DNA of 64,000 bases from Anaerolineales bacterium. Lineage in GTDB: Bacteria; Chloroflexota; Anaerolineae; Anaerolineales; Villigracilaceae. The stretch lies in NCBI GenBank assembly GCA_020634895.1, contig JACKAV010000004.1, forward strand, positions 124,001 through 188,000, in the 5' to 3' direction. Of the stretch, positions 50,862 through 59,261 are shown in pieces; within the stretch, counting starts at the first letter, position 1; the number at the start of each line of letters is the position of its first letter. The notes under the pieces are model-generated. The model did no database searches and was not told where the DNA came from. It saw only the letters and a program-made list of their open reading frames with translations. The translations under genes were made by a program, and so were the position numbers.

Positions 50862-52088
50862 ATGTCTCGAAAATATTCATTTTTTATCGTTCTGATCGTT
50901 GTACTTTTGGCGGCGCAGCTTGCCTGCAACCTGCCGTCGAACTCGGCGACACCGGACCCGTTCGCCACGCTTAATGGACTCTACACCGCCTCGGCTCAGA
51001 CTCAGGCGGTATCTGGTTCAGCGACACCGGGTTTGCCCCAGCCGACAGTGACGTTGGCAGGGTCACCCACAGCGACGAATCAGCCTGTGATCCAGTCACC
51101 CGGACCGACGTCGAAGTGTGATGCGGCGTTATTCCTCGCCGATGTGACCTATCCCGACGGAAGCATCGTGCCGCGCAACACCACCTTTGTCAAAGTCTGG
51201 CGCATCCGCAACGCGGGAACCTGTACGTGGTCAACATCCTATTCGATCGTGTTCTTCGGCGGCGACGGGATGAGCGGACCCTCGGCGATTTCCATGCCGG
51301 GCAGCGTTGCGCCGGGACAATATATCGAAATCCCGATCACGCTGGTTTCGCCCGGTACAGACGGTTCATACCGCGGCTATTGGAAGATTCGAAATGCCTC
51401 TGGCGGGTTGTTTGGGATCGGCACGCAGGCAGACACCGCCTTTTGGGTGGACATCCGCGTAACGGGACCGTCGTTCATTGCCTACAATTTTGCCGATAAT
51501 TACTGTCAGGCGAATTGGTCAAATGGCGGCAATGCGCTCCCGTGCCCCGGTTCGGACGGCGACTCAAGCGGATATGTCATCCGGTTGAACGCGCCAAAAA
51601 TGGAGAACGGCGTAACAGAAGACGAACCGGGTCTGTTGACCGTGCCGCAGGATAAAAATAACGGCGAGATCAGCGGGCAGTTCCCGGCGTACACTGTGCA
51701 GGCAGGCGACCGGTTCCGCACCATTGTCAACTGCCAGCGCGACGCCACAAAATGCAACGTGGTTTTCCGTTTGGATTACAAAAATAACGGCGTGATCAAG
51801 ACCTACGCCAGTTGGGCGGAGGTATATGAAGGCAAGTATTATCCGGTGGACCTCGATTTGAGCAGCCTCGCCGGTGAGACGTTGAAATTCATTCTGGTCG
51901 TCAGCGCCAACGGCGGGAACAATCAGGATTATGCCATCTGGCTCAACCCGCATATTGTGCGCCAAGGTATCGCGCCGACAGCGACATTCACCCCTTCGCC
52001 GACGATCACCCTTACATCGACCCCGACGTTTACGCCTACTTTCACGCCAACCGCCACAGACACTCCCACCGAAACACCGACGCCGTAG
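50862..52088 (+). CDS. NBR1-type Ig-like domain lipoprotein 3 with Thr/Pro tail
   Basis: A 408-aa lipoprotein (lipobox QLAC, Cys22). Linker, NBR1-type Ig domain (DVTYPDGSIVPRNTTFVKVWRIRNAGTCTWSTSYSIVF..., about 90-200), a galactose-binding-like beta domain (about 205-370) and a Pro/Thr repeat tail (PTFTPTFTPTATDTPTETPTP). The start is ATG 50862 with GGAGG 5 nt upstream. The C-terminal repeat tail is unusual because it ends free; it may be a glycosylated stalk. The MITE copy 2 lies 92 nt downstream. Confidence 0.82.
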   Translation: MSRKYSFFIVLIVVLLAAQLACNLPSNSATPDPFATLNGLYTASAQTQAVSGSATPGLPQPTVTLAGSPTATNQPVIQSPGPTSKCDAALFLADVTYPDGSIVPRNTTFVKVWRIRNAGTCTWSTSYSIVFFGGDGMSGPSAISMPGSVAPGQYIEIPITLVSPGTDGSYRGYWKIRNASGGLFGIGTQADTAFWVDIRVTGPSFIAYNFADNYCQANWSNGGNALPCPGSDGDSSGYVIRLNAPKMENGVTEDEPGLLTVPQDKNNGEISGQFPAYTVQAGDRFRTIVNCQRDATKCNVVFRLDYKNNGVIKTYASWAEVYEGKYYPVDLDLSSLAGETLKFILVVSANGGNNQDYAIWLNPHIVRQGIAPTATFTPSPTITLTSTPTFTPTFTPTATDTPTETPTP

Positions 52089-52180
52089 CCGCAAAGTCAA
52101 ACGGACAGAATATTTACAGGGCAGGTGTACACCTGTAAACCCTTAAATTCGCGGTTATAAATTGTGACCATCCGCTTAAA

Positions 52181-52321
52181 GGGAGTGTCCATCATAGAAG
52201 ATAAAGGAATCCTTCACCACAGAGAGCACAGAGTTCACGGAGAAAACAAAGAAGAATCTCTGTGCTCTCCGTGTGCTCCGTGGTGAATATTCACTACATT
52301 ACTTCCGAATGTAGACACTCC
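52181..52321. mobile_element. 141-bp MITE-like element, copy 2, with 9-bp target duplication
   Basis: Inverted relative to copy 1 (1191-1331), about 89 percent identical by hand count, and exactly the same length. It begins GGGAGTGTCC and ends TAGACACTCC, so the terminal inverted repeats are GGAGTGTC-like. A perfect 9-bp direct repeat CCGCTTAAA flanks it (52172-52180 and 52322-52330). The interior can fold into a long hairpin (CACCACAGAGAGCACAGAG with CTCTGTGCTCTCCGTG...CTCCGTGGTG). It fills the 305-nt gap between lipoproteins 3 and 4. No coding capacity. Confidence 0.85.
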
Positions 52322-52393
52322 CCGCTTAAACCACAAAAGCATTTTGTGACCGTGACGGGTATAATAAAGTTAACCACTATTGGAGGTTTCACC

Positions 52394-53131
52394 ATGAATT
52401 TTCGCAAGTTTCGCTGGCTGGCAGGAATTACATTTGCAGCAGTTTTCATAAGTTCCTGCAATATCGGAGCGACCCCTCCGCCAGCACTGGATACCGGTGC
52501 GATCCAAACCCAGGCATTTGGACAGGTGCTGACCCAGGTTGCCGATCAGGAAACCCAGACCGCGGCAGCCCTGCCGCCAACACCGTTTCCAACCAATACC
52601 CTGGCGCCGACCAACACCCTGCCTCCACTTCCAACGGCAGACGTTTTTGCGCTCAATACCAACACACCTTTTACATTCAACACCCAGCAGCCCGGTTTGA
52701 CTCCGCAGGTGAACGGGCTGGTCACAACGGTCACAGCCGGCATTTATAGCACGGTCACAACCAAGAATGGCTGCAATGACGGCTACCTTGTCAGCGAATC
52801 CCTGCCTTATGATGGCAAAACCATCCTGCTCGGCACAGTATTCGACAAAAGCTGGGATTTCCTCAACACCGGCACATGCGCCTGGGACGAAGGCTATTCC
52901 TTCGCCTTTGTCGAAGAATTCTCAACCGGACCCAGATACGGCAACGGCAAGGATTACATTATCCCCAAAGATGGTCCTTTCACGAAACCCGGCGAGACCA
53001 GAACGTTCACGGTCACGTTGAAAACCCCGAAAACCCCCGGCGAGTACATTTGGTACTACAAGATCAAGGACGACGCCGGTCTATACTTTGGCTCGCTGGT
53101 CTGGGTCAAGGTCATCTCTGTGAAGGGATAA
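52394..53131 (+). CDS. NBR1-type Ig-like domain lipoprotein 4
   Basis: A 245-aa lipoprotein (lipobox ISSC, Cys22) with linker (TNTLAPTNTLPPLPT) and one NBR1-type Ig domain (LVSESLPYDGKTILLGTVFDKSWDFLNTGTCAWDEGYSFAFVEE...KTPGEYIWYYKI), more diverged than the others. The start is ATG 52394, with GGAGG 7 nt upstream; a longer frame from 52262 would run through the MITE. TATAAT at 52360-52365 gives a promoter that lies outside the element. It is followed 22 nt later by lipoprotein 5. Confidence 0.83.
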   Translation: MNFRKFRWLAGITFAAVFISSCNIGATPPPALDTGAIQTQAFGQVLTQVADQETQTAAALPPTPFPTNTLAPTNTLPPLPTADVFALNTNTPFTFNTQQPGLTPQVNGLVTTVTAGIYSTVTTKNGCNDGYLVSESLPYDGKTILLGTVFDKSWDFLNTGTCAWDEGYSFAFVEEFSTGPRYGNGKDYIIPKDGPFTKPGETRTFTVTLKTPKTPGEYIWYYKIKDDAGLYFGSLVWVKVISVKG

Positions 53132-53153
53132 TAAGCTAAGAAAGAGAGGAGAC

Positions 53154-53798
53154 ATGAAGAAAGTTCTGACACTCGCCCTCCTGCTTTTGGTAACACTCTC
53201 CGCCTGCGCACCCGCCACACCGGTCGAACCAACTGCCGATGTGAATGTGATCCGCACTTCGGCGGCAAGCACCGTGATGGCTGAGTTCACATTGACGGCG
53301 GCAGTCTTCACACCGACTCCGCAGCCGCTCCCGACAGAAACACCCACGCAGCAGACCGAATTGCTGCCGCCCACTGAAACCGCGGTTGCCATCAACACCA
53401 TCGACCCAACGCAGGCGGCGCTGACACCCGACGCATTGTGCGACGATTACGACTTCGATCTGACCACGCTCGATGTCACCGTCCCGGACGGCACTCCGAT
53501 GCAGCCCGGACAGGATTTTACCAAGACGTGGAAGATCAAGAACACCGGCATCTGCACATGGGACACAAGCTACAAAGCCATCTTCTCCTACAGTTCGCCG
53601 CCCAATGAACGGATGAGCGCCCAGCCCATTCCGCTCACCACTCTTGTGGCACCCGGGCAGGAAGTGGAAGTCTCCGTTCAATTCAAAGCGCCGACCACTG
53701 CCGGAGAATACACCGGTTACTGGCAGATGGTGAACTCCAAAGGCATACCGTTCGGACAGAAAGACTTTATCCTTATCGTGAAGATCGTTGTTCAATAA
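53154..53798 (+). CDS. NBR1-type Ig-like domain lipoprotein 5
   Basis: A 214-aa lipoprotein (lipobox LSAC, Cys18), linker, and one canonical NBR1-type Ig domain (VTVPDGTPMQPGQDFTKTWKIKNTGICTWDTSYKAIF...TTAGEYTGYWQMV). AAGAGAGGAG precedes the ATG. It ends by overlapping the TTG start of queG by 11 nt, so it is partly translated together with that gene. It is co-transcribed with lipoprotein 4. Confidence 0.87.
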   Translation: MKKVLTLALLLLVTLSACAPATPVEPTADVNVIRTSAASTVMAEFTLTAAVFTPTPQPLPTETPTQQTELLPPTETAVAINTIDPTQAALTPDALCDDYDFDLTTLDVTVPDGTPMQPGQDFTKTWKIKNTGICTWDTSYKAIFSYSSPPNERMSAQPIPLTTLVAPGQEVEVSVQFKAPTTAGEYTGYWQMVNSKGIPFGQKDFILIVKIVVQ

Positions 53799-54834
53799 AC
53801 ACGAACTCACCCAAGCTATAAAAAACAAAACGCGCCAGCTGGGATTCATCCTGGCTGGCGTTACTTCTTGTGAGCCGCCTGCGCATTTTAATGTCTTTCA
53901 GGAATGGCTGGATGCAGGTCATCACGCAACGATGGAGTACCTCGCCTCAGACCGCAACCGGTCACGCCGCGCCGACCCAAAGTTGATCCTCCCCGAATGT
54001 GAATCCATTCTCGTTCTTGCTCTGCCATACGCCCCGCCTTCATCCCCAAACCTTCAACATTCTTCATTTCGTATCGCCTCCTACGCCCTCGGCGATGACT
54101 ATCACAATGTCATCCCGCCGCGCCTGCAGGAGACCGTGCAATTCATCGAAGAGAAGGTCGGTCATCCCGTCCCCAACCGCTATTACACAGACACGGGTCC
54201 CATCCTTGAGCGTGAACTGGCGCAGCGCGCGGGTCTTGGCTGGGTCGGCAAAAACTCCATGCTGATCAACCCCAAATTGGGCTCCAACTTTTTACTGGCA
54301 GAGATCCTGCTCGGCATCGAACTCGAATACGACCAGGCTCTTCCCACCGACCACTGCGGCACCTGCACCCGCTGCCTGGACGCCTGCCCCACGCAATGTA
54401 TCCTGCCAAATCGCACCGTCGATTCGCGCCGCTGCATTTCCTACCTCACCATCGAGAACAAGGGCGACATCCCCGAAGACCTGCGCCCGCAAATGCAAAA
54501 CTGGATATTCGGATGCGACATCTGTCAACAAGTCTGCCCGTGGAACCGATTCTCCCCGCCAGCGGACCCTGCCCTCAAGCCGTCCATTCCGCTTCCCGTG
54601 CGGACCTCAGACCTGACTCTGACATCCTCCGAGTTTAATCAACGCTTCAAGCGTTCGCCCATCAAACGCGCCAAGCGCCGTGGATATTTACGCAATCTCG
54701 CCGTCGCCGCTGGAAATGCAGGCAACGAGCAGGATATTTCCAATTTGAAACAAGCCGAACAGGATGAAGAGAGTCTTGTCAACGAACATGCAAAATGGGC
54801 AGTCAAAGAGATCAAAGCCAAAGGAAATTCATGA
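53788..54834 (+). CDS. queG: epoxyqueuosine reductase
   Basis: A 348-aa cobalamin-dependent enzyme that reduces epoxyqueuosine to queuosine in tRNA. Two [4Fe-4S] clusters: CGTCTRCLDACPT and CDICQQVCPWN, plus RRCISY. N-terminal AHFNVFQEWLDAGHHATMEYL and TGPILERELAQRAGLGWVGKNSMLI fit QueG. The C-terminal HEAT-like tail is short. It starts at TTG 53788, overlapping the previous gene; no early in-frame ATG exists. Its stop overlaps the rdgB start by 4 nt. Confidence 0.95.
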   Translation: MFNKHELTQAIKNKTRQLGFILAGVTSCEPPAHFNVFQEWLDAGHHATMEYLASDRNRSRRADPKLILPECESILVLALPYAPPSSPNLQHSSFRIASYALGDDYHNVIPPRLQETVQFIEEKVGHPVPNRYYTDTGPILERELAQRAGLGWVGKNSMLINPKLGSNFLLAEILLGIELEYDQALPTDHCGTCTRCLDACPTQCILPNRTVDSRRCISYLTIENKGDIPEDLRPQMQNWIFGCDICQQVCPWNRFSPPADPALKPSIPLPVRTSDLTLTSSEFNQRFKRSPIKRAKRRGYLRNLAVAAGNAGNEQDISNLKQAEQDEESLVNEHAKWAVKEIKAKGNS

Positions 54835-55430
54835 ACAAACTTCTTATCGCAACGAACAACCAGGGAAAAATTGCAGAGCTTAAAGAATTACTGGCAAATT
54901 CTGGAATCGAATTCGTCACACCCGTACAAATCAACTTGCAGCTCGAAGTGGAAGAGGACGGCTCGACCTACGAGGAAAACGCCGGAAAAAAAGCCGCCGC
55001 GTTCGCCCAAGCCAGCGGACTGATTTCCCTTGCCGATGATTCCGGTCTTGAAGTGAATGCGCTGGACGGCGCGCCGGGACTGTACTCCGCAAGATATTCC
55101 CCAAAACCGGGCGCCAACGACGCGGACAGACGCGCTTTTCTGCTGGAGAATCTCAAAGACAAACCGCGCCCGTGGAAGGCACATTTCCATGCAACTATTG
55201 CGATTGCCAAGCCCAGCGGCGAGATCGAATACGCCGAAGGCAATTGCCACGGCGAGATCATCTCTGAAGAACGCGGCACAGGCGGCTTTGGGTACGACCC
55301 GATATTCCTCATTGCCGAACAGGGAAAGACGATGGCAGAGTTGGGAATGGAAGCCAAGAATGAACTCAGTCACCGGGCAAGGGCGCTGACGGCAGCAATG
55401 CCGACCCTGAAAAAATTTTTTTCAGTATAA
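54831..55430 (+). CDS. rdgB: non-canonical purine NTP pyrophosphatase (RdgB/HAM1)
   Basis: A 199-aa enzyme that hydrolyses dITP/XTP to the monophosphates, keeping deaminated purines out of nucleic acids. LLIATNNQGKIAELKELL, YEENAGKKAAAFAQ, LADDSGLEVNALDGAPGLYSARY, FGYDPIF and ELSHRARAL are all present. The ATG at 54831 overlaps the queG stop (ATGA). It is followed by a terminator. Confidence 0.96.
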   Translation: MNKLLIATNNQGKIAELKELLANSGIEFVTPVQINLQLEVEEDGSTYEENAGKKAAAFAQASGLISLADDSGLEVNALDGAPGLYSARYSPKPGANDADRRAFLLENLKDKPRPWKAHFHATIAIAKPSGEIEYAEGNCHGEIISEERGTGGFGYDPIFLIAEQGKTMAELGMEAKNELSHRARALTAAMPTLKKFFSV

Positions 55431-55434
55431 ACGA

Positions 55435-55470
55435 AGAGACTGTCACCTTGAAGGTGACAGTCTCTTTTTT
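55435..55470 (+). terminator. terminator after rdgB
   Basis: AAGAGACTGTCACCTT and AAGGTGACAGTCTCTT form a stem with almost no loop, followed by TTTTTT. The 200 nt up to 55671 show no gene or repeat that I recognise. Confidence 0.9.
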
Positions 55471-55671
55471 AGGCAGATGTAAAAGCCAGATGGATGATCA
55501 CTTATCTTAACCACTTCCTCTGGAAATGGGAGAGGGGAAGATAGAGGAGCGGATAGAGATTGTGCCAGCAGAGCTCTTTCAACTTATCCAAAGACTGGAA
55601 AACTCTAAGTTATGTTTTGAATAAAGCCCAGATATCACCAGCCAATTGCGTGAGGTGTTAATATATTAGGG

Positions 55672-56334
55672 CTAGCGCGGTGGATATTTCTCGTCCAGAT
55701 TGCCGTAGCCATTCCACGGATATTGTGCTTTCAAGGTCTCCTCTGCATTGTAATAACCATTAGAGAAAAATTTAGCCTCTAACATATCATCATAAAGTAA
55801 TGGATCAAATATCTCAAGGCAACTAATTTGAGTATCTGGCGTTATTTCAAGTTTGTCCAAATCAGTAGTATATGAATATGAAATTCCTATTGATAGGTTT
55901 GTCAAGATTACTGTTCTACCGCCGTAAAAGTTATCTCCGCTAATAATATCTTTTGGTTCTCCTGCTTGTTCAACAATATCACCAATGGTAGTTTTTATCT
56001 CTCCACACAAAGCTAATTTGCTAACCTTATCGTTTTTTAGATAAGCATTTCCTCGCTCCCTTGGTTTCTGATTTAATGTCCATATCTGGTGAAATGAAAA
56101 ATATATTTGGTTATCAAACATATTCCAAGGTTCATTAGTAATCTTAATAGATTTCTGGTCAATATCGAGTGAATTTTTAAGGATATTTATGAGCTCATCT
56201 TTGGTAGTTTTCCCCGCAATTATTCCATTCCAACATGGCAGAATGCAATTTGCTCTATCAAGGATTGTTTTTTCCTCTTTGGAATTAGCACACGCAGTGA
56301 TGAATAGAAGAACTAGCAAAATTAGTTTTTTCAT
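55672..56334 (-). CDS. AT-rich orphan lipoprotein downstream of an Rhs remnant
   Basis: A 220-aa lipoprotein (lipobox ITAC, Cys15) with no family I recognise. The mature part has paired Cys (CILPCW) and an aromatic- and Asn-rich composition; codon use is clearly AT-richer than the surroundings. The N-terminal CWNGI...GKTTKDELINIL stretch resembles small exported proteins common beside variable loci. It starts just beyond the decayed Rhs tip, the position where immunity or orphan cargo genes usually lie. An immunity role is inference from context. Confidence 0.65.
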   Translation of the reverse strand: MKKLILLVLLFITACANSKEEKTILDRANCILPCWNGIIAGKTTKDELINILKNSLDIDQKSIKITNEPWNMFDNQIYFSFHQIWTLNQKPRERGNAYLKNDKVSKLALCGEIKTTIGDIVEQAGEPKDIISGDNFYGGRTVILTNLSIGISYSYTTDLDKLEITPDTQISCLEIFDPLLYDDMLEAKFFSNGYYNAEETLKAQYPWNGYGNLDEKYPPR

Positions 56335-56397
56335 GGTCGCCTACTGGAACAGAAACTTTTGAATCAACCCATACCTGACCAGTCTTGTAGATTTGCT

Positions 56398-56655
56398 TTA
56401 ATTCATCCAAGCTCCTATTAACTTCCAACTATATTTTTCTCTAATCATGCCAGAGAAGAAATTCATCTGGTAGTTTTCAATGTCAGTTCGACTGCAAGTT
56501 TCGCCGTCAACACAAGTATCGTGACCTGTCGGGTCGGTATAACGCAGGAATTATTTCGGGCATAGGCGTTGCGGTCGTAGTCTTGCAAATTGTACGGGCT
56601 TGATACAATGCTGTCAGACCGGGTCATGTGGTTAAGATATGGAATCAACCATCGG
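56398..56655 (-). pseudogene. remnant of an RHS-repeat protein C-terminal core
   Basis: Minus-strand frame reads PYLNHMTRSDSIVSSPYN, LQDYDRNAYARNNS, then after one lost base RYTDPTGHDTCVDGETC and IENYQMNFFSGMI, stopping at 56398. The D-S-I-V...Y-N-L-Q-D-Y-D-R-x-x-Y-x-R-N-N...R-Y-T-D-P-T-G-H block is the end of the Rhs core, after which the variable toxin tip begins. Nothing of the preceding repeats remains: the hydrolase stop is directly upstream. It is a truncated leftover of a large exported polymorphic-toxin-type protein. Confidence 0.8.
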
Positions 56656-57429
56656 CTAGGAAAGAGGCGGAAGTTCATCCAGAAATTGTTTCAATAATTT
56701 CACGACCGCATCCGGCTGTTCGAGCGTCAGCATGTGCCCCGTCTTTTCAAGGATGTAGAGTTGGGCGTTGGGAATATTGTCTTGCAGGTAATTTGAATAT
56801 TTCGGCGGGGTCATCTGGTCCTCTTCGCCGCAAATAACAAGAGTGGGAATTTGTATCTGCGCGAGCTGCGCGGTCACATCGAATTGGTTGCATGCAAGAA
56901 AATCGCCGAGCAAAATGGATGGTCCCGTACTCAACATGCTCTTTTTCGAAAGTGCGAGCAGGTCGCTGGAGGCATACATACTGAAACATGCGCGGTTGAT
57001 ATCTTCCACAGCGGCGGCAAAGGTTTCGGGCTTGCCCACCATTTCGAGCGTGGACTGCGCCACGCGGAGTTTCGCGCCGCTGCCAAACAACGCCAACGCC
57101 TTTACCTTTTGCGGATGATGAAGTGCCAAGGTCAACGCAACGCCGCTGCCCATGGAAAGCCCGGCAATGACCGCTGATTCAACACCGATATTCTCCATAA
57201 AGCAGACGATATCCTCTGCATACTCATCGATGGAACGCCTGCCTTCGCCTTTGGAGTCGCCGTGTCCGGGCAGATCGAGCGCATAGACGGTTTCACCCTC
57301 CAGCCGCCGAAGATACGGATGCCATGATAAAAAACTGCCGCCTGCGCCATGAATGAGGATCAACGGCGGGCGGCTGGAATTTTTATTCGGTTGATGCAAT
57401 GAATAATGGATGTCTTGCGCGAACGGCAT
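56656..57429 (-). CDS. alpha/beta hydrolase
   Basis: A 257-aa alpha/beta hydrolase: LILIHGAGGSFLSWHPYL (oxyanion hole), IAGLSMGSGVALTLAL (nucleophile Ser), VICGEEDQMTP (Asp) and EKTGHMLTLEQP (His). It is close to esterase/BioH-like enzymes; substrate unknown. It starts 2 nt beyond the stop of the sensor kinase, so it is in that operon. The Rhs remnant begins right at its end. Confidence 0.85.
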   Translation of the reverse strand: MPFAQDIHYSLHQPNKNSSRPPLILIHGAGGSFLSWHPYLRRLEGETVYALDLPGHGDSKGEGRRSIDEYAEDIVCFMENIGVESAVIAGLSMGSGVALTLALHHPQKVKALALFGSGAKLRVAQSTLEMVGKPETFAAAVEDINRACFSMYASSDLLALSKKSMLSTGPSILLGDFLACNQFDVTAQLAQIQIPTLVICGEEDQMTPPKYSNYLQDNIPNAQLYILEKTGHMLTLEQPDAVVKLLKQFLDELPPLS

Positions 57430-57431
57430 GT

Positions 57432-59195
57432 TTATGCTCTTGACCTGCGGGCGTGGTGCAGACGGTCGGCGGCTTCTTCGGTGAGCGGGATGTACACCTG
57501 CACGTTCGTTCCCTTGCCCGGTTTTGACTCGATATTGAGGAAGCCGTTCACCAGTTCGGCGCGCTCCCGCAGGTTGACCATGCCCAGACTGCTGCTGGAG
57601 CGTTTATCATAATTCTGTGTGATCGACTGCACATCGAAGCCTGCGCCATTATCCGAAATCTCGAGCAGGATGAGTCCCGTATCCATTTGACGCATGCGCA
57701 CAGTGATGGCTTCGGCGGCGGCATGTTTGCGGGCATTATTGACCGCTTCTTCGATGATATAGAAGATGACGCCCTGTTTGCCCATTTCCAGTTGCTGCAC
57801 AGACCGTTCTTCGATATCCACAACCACGCGCTGGGAATAGGTCTCCATCATCTTGTCCGCCATGGATTGGATGGCAGCCGTCAGCCCCTGCGACTCGAGA
57901 ATAAGCGGTCGCAGCGTAAAGAGCATGTGGCGGATCTCCTTGGTCGTGCGGTGTGCCAGTTCTTCCAATTTGACCAATTCAGCCTTTGCGGACTCGGGGT
58001 CTTTCGCCAGCATACGGCGTGAAATATTCAAGCGCATCGCCATCGCCGCCACAGACTGGGTGGGACCATCGTGCAGGTCACGCGCCAGTTTTTTACGGGC
58101 TTCTTCGTACACATCCGCGAGGCGTTCTTTTTCCTCCACCAGATCCTGATAGAGACGTGCATTCTGAATGGCAACAACTGCCTGCCGCCCAATGATATCG
58201 AGCAGGTTGGTGCGTTCCAGGGTGAAGAAGTCCGGTTCGGGGTGGGCGAAGAGCAAAACACCATAGACGTTGAAGCCGCTGCGCAGAGGGAAGATATATC
58301 CGCTGGTGCAGTTTCGTAATGCCACAACTCGTCCCAGTTCCTGATCGTAACCAATATCGTTGAATTGGATCGGTTCGCCCTCATCGAGCGCCTTTTTCAA
58401 AATGCCTTCCGACCCATCGAAGGTAATGCGCATATCAGCGTTCGTAAAACGGCGCGCCGAACCGATGCGCAGCCTGCCGGCGTTGAACAACATCACCGCC
58501 CCCACCAGCGGATCGCTTGTGGTCTGTTCAGGGTCCACGTTCGGGTTCAGCGCTGAAGCGCTCATATCGAGCGCGGAGTCCAGTACTCGTTTGTAACTAA
58601 GGGTGGAGGAAAGAGTCGAGGTCAGTTCGTAGATGGCGCGCATGCGTTCGTTCTGGATGGCGCGCTTTTTCTCTTCAGAATCGAACCACAAGGCACGGTT
58701 CTCGCGCATGTGACCCATCAATCGGCGTCCGAGGAAACCGAACAACAACCCCAATGCGCTCATCGTTCCCGCGATCAGTATCGAAAGCGGAACATCATTT
58801 TCTGCGAATACGCCTGTGTAGATGACCAGACCCGAGAATAAAAGCGCAGAAACTATACCGCCTGTAATTTCATAATAGATGGCGCCGGTAAGGATGGGAA
58901 GTAATCCAGCCCAAAAGGCAGGTCCGCGAACGCCGCCTTGTACCCAGAAAAAAGCTCCTGTCAGGATCAGGTCCACAAGGATATTGAGGCGGCGATGATA
59001 TGAAGTACGGATATTAAGACCCGCCAGTGCCGTCATGGATAGATTCCAAACGATCATCAACCCCAAAGTCCAGGCGGTATTTATTTCGAGTTTTTGCCCA
59101 AGCCCAAGAGAAACGATCAGCCCCACCAGCATGACCCAGCGTAATGAAATGGCGAACCAGTCTGCCATGTAGGGGGTTTCAAATCTCTTCATCAT
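57432..59195 (-). CDS. membrane sensor histidine kinase (NarL-partner type) with GAF
   Basis: A 587-aa kinase. Five to six N-terminal membrane helices (about 10-170), a GAF domain (about 195-350: VLLFAHPEPDFFTLERTNLLDIIGRQAVVAIQNARL), then HisKA_3 with the phospho-His in KKLARDLHDGPTQSVAAMAM, and a HATPase (EEAVNNARKHA, LEISDNGAGFD, SSLGMVNLRERAEL). The dimerisation and phosphoacceptor type is that of NarX/DegS kinases, whose partner is a LuxR-type response regulator. No regulator gene is in the window. It is co-transcribed with a hydrolase. Confidence 0.93.
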   Translation of the reverse strand: MMKRFETPYMADWFAISLRWVMLVGLIVSLGLGQKLEINTAWTLGLMIVWNLSMTALAGLNIRTSYHRRLNILVDLILTGAFFWVQGGVRGPAFWAGLLPILTGAIYYEITGGIVSALLFSGLVIYTGVFAENDVPLSILIAGTMSALGLLFGFLGRRLMGHMRENRALWFDSEEKKRAIQNERMRAIYELTSTLSSTLSYKRVLDSALDMSASALNPNVDPEQTTSDPLVGAVMLFNAGRLRIGSARRFTNADMRITFDGSEGILKKALDEGEPIQFNDIGYDQELGRVVALRNCTSGYIFPLRSGFNVYGVLLFAHPEPDFFTLERTNLLDIIGRQAVVAIQNARLYQDLVEEKERLADVYEEARKKLARDLHDGPTQSVAAMAMRLNISRRMLAKDPESAKAELVKLEELAHRTTKEIRHMLFTLRPLILESQGLTAAIQSMADKMMETYSQRVVVDIEERSVQQLEMGKQGVIFYIIEEAVNNARKHAAAEAITVRMRQMDTGLILLEISDNGAGFDVQSITQNYDKRSSSSLGMVNLRERAELVNGFLNIESKPGKGTNVQVYIPLTEEAADRLHHARRSRA

Positions 59196-59261
59196 TGCCT
59201 GCCTATGATAACGAAAAAGACGTGGTTAGACAACTTCCTCGACGTTACAGTCAGATTACAC

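Noticed and set aside
48803..53798. NBR1-Ig lipoproteins as secreted enzymes.
   Set aside because: No catalytic motif is visible in the second domains; only binding-type beta folds can be supported.
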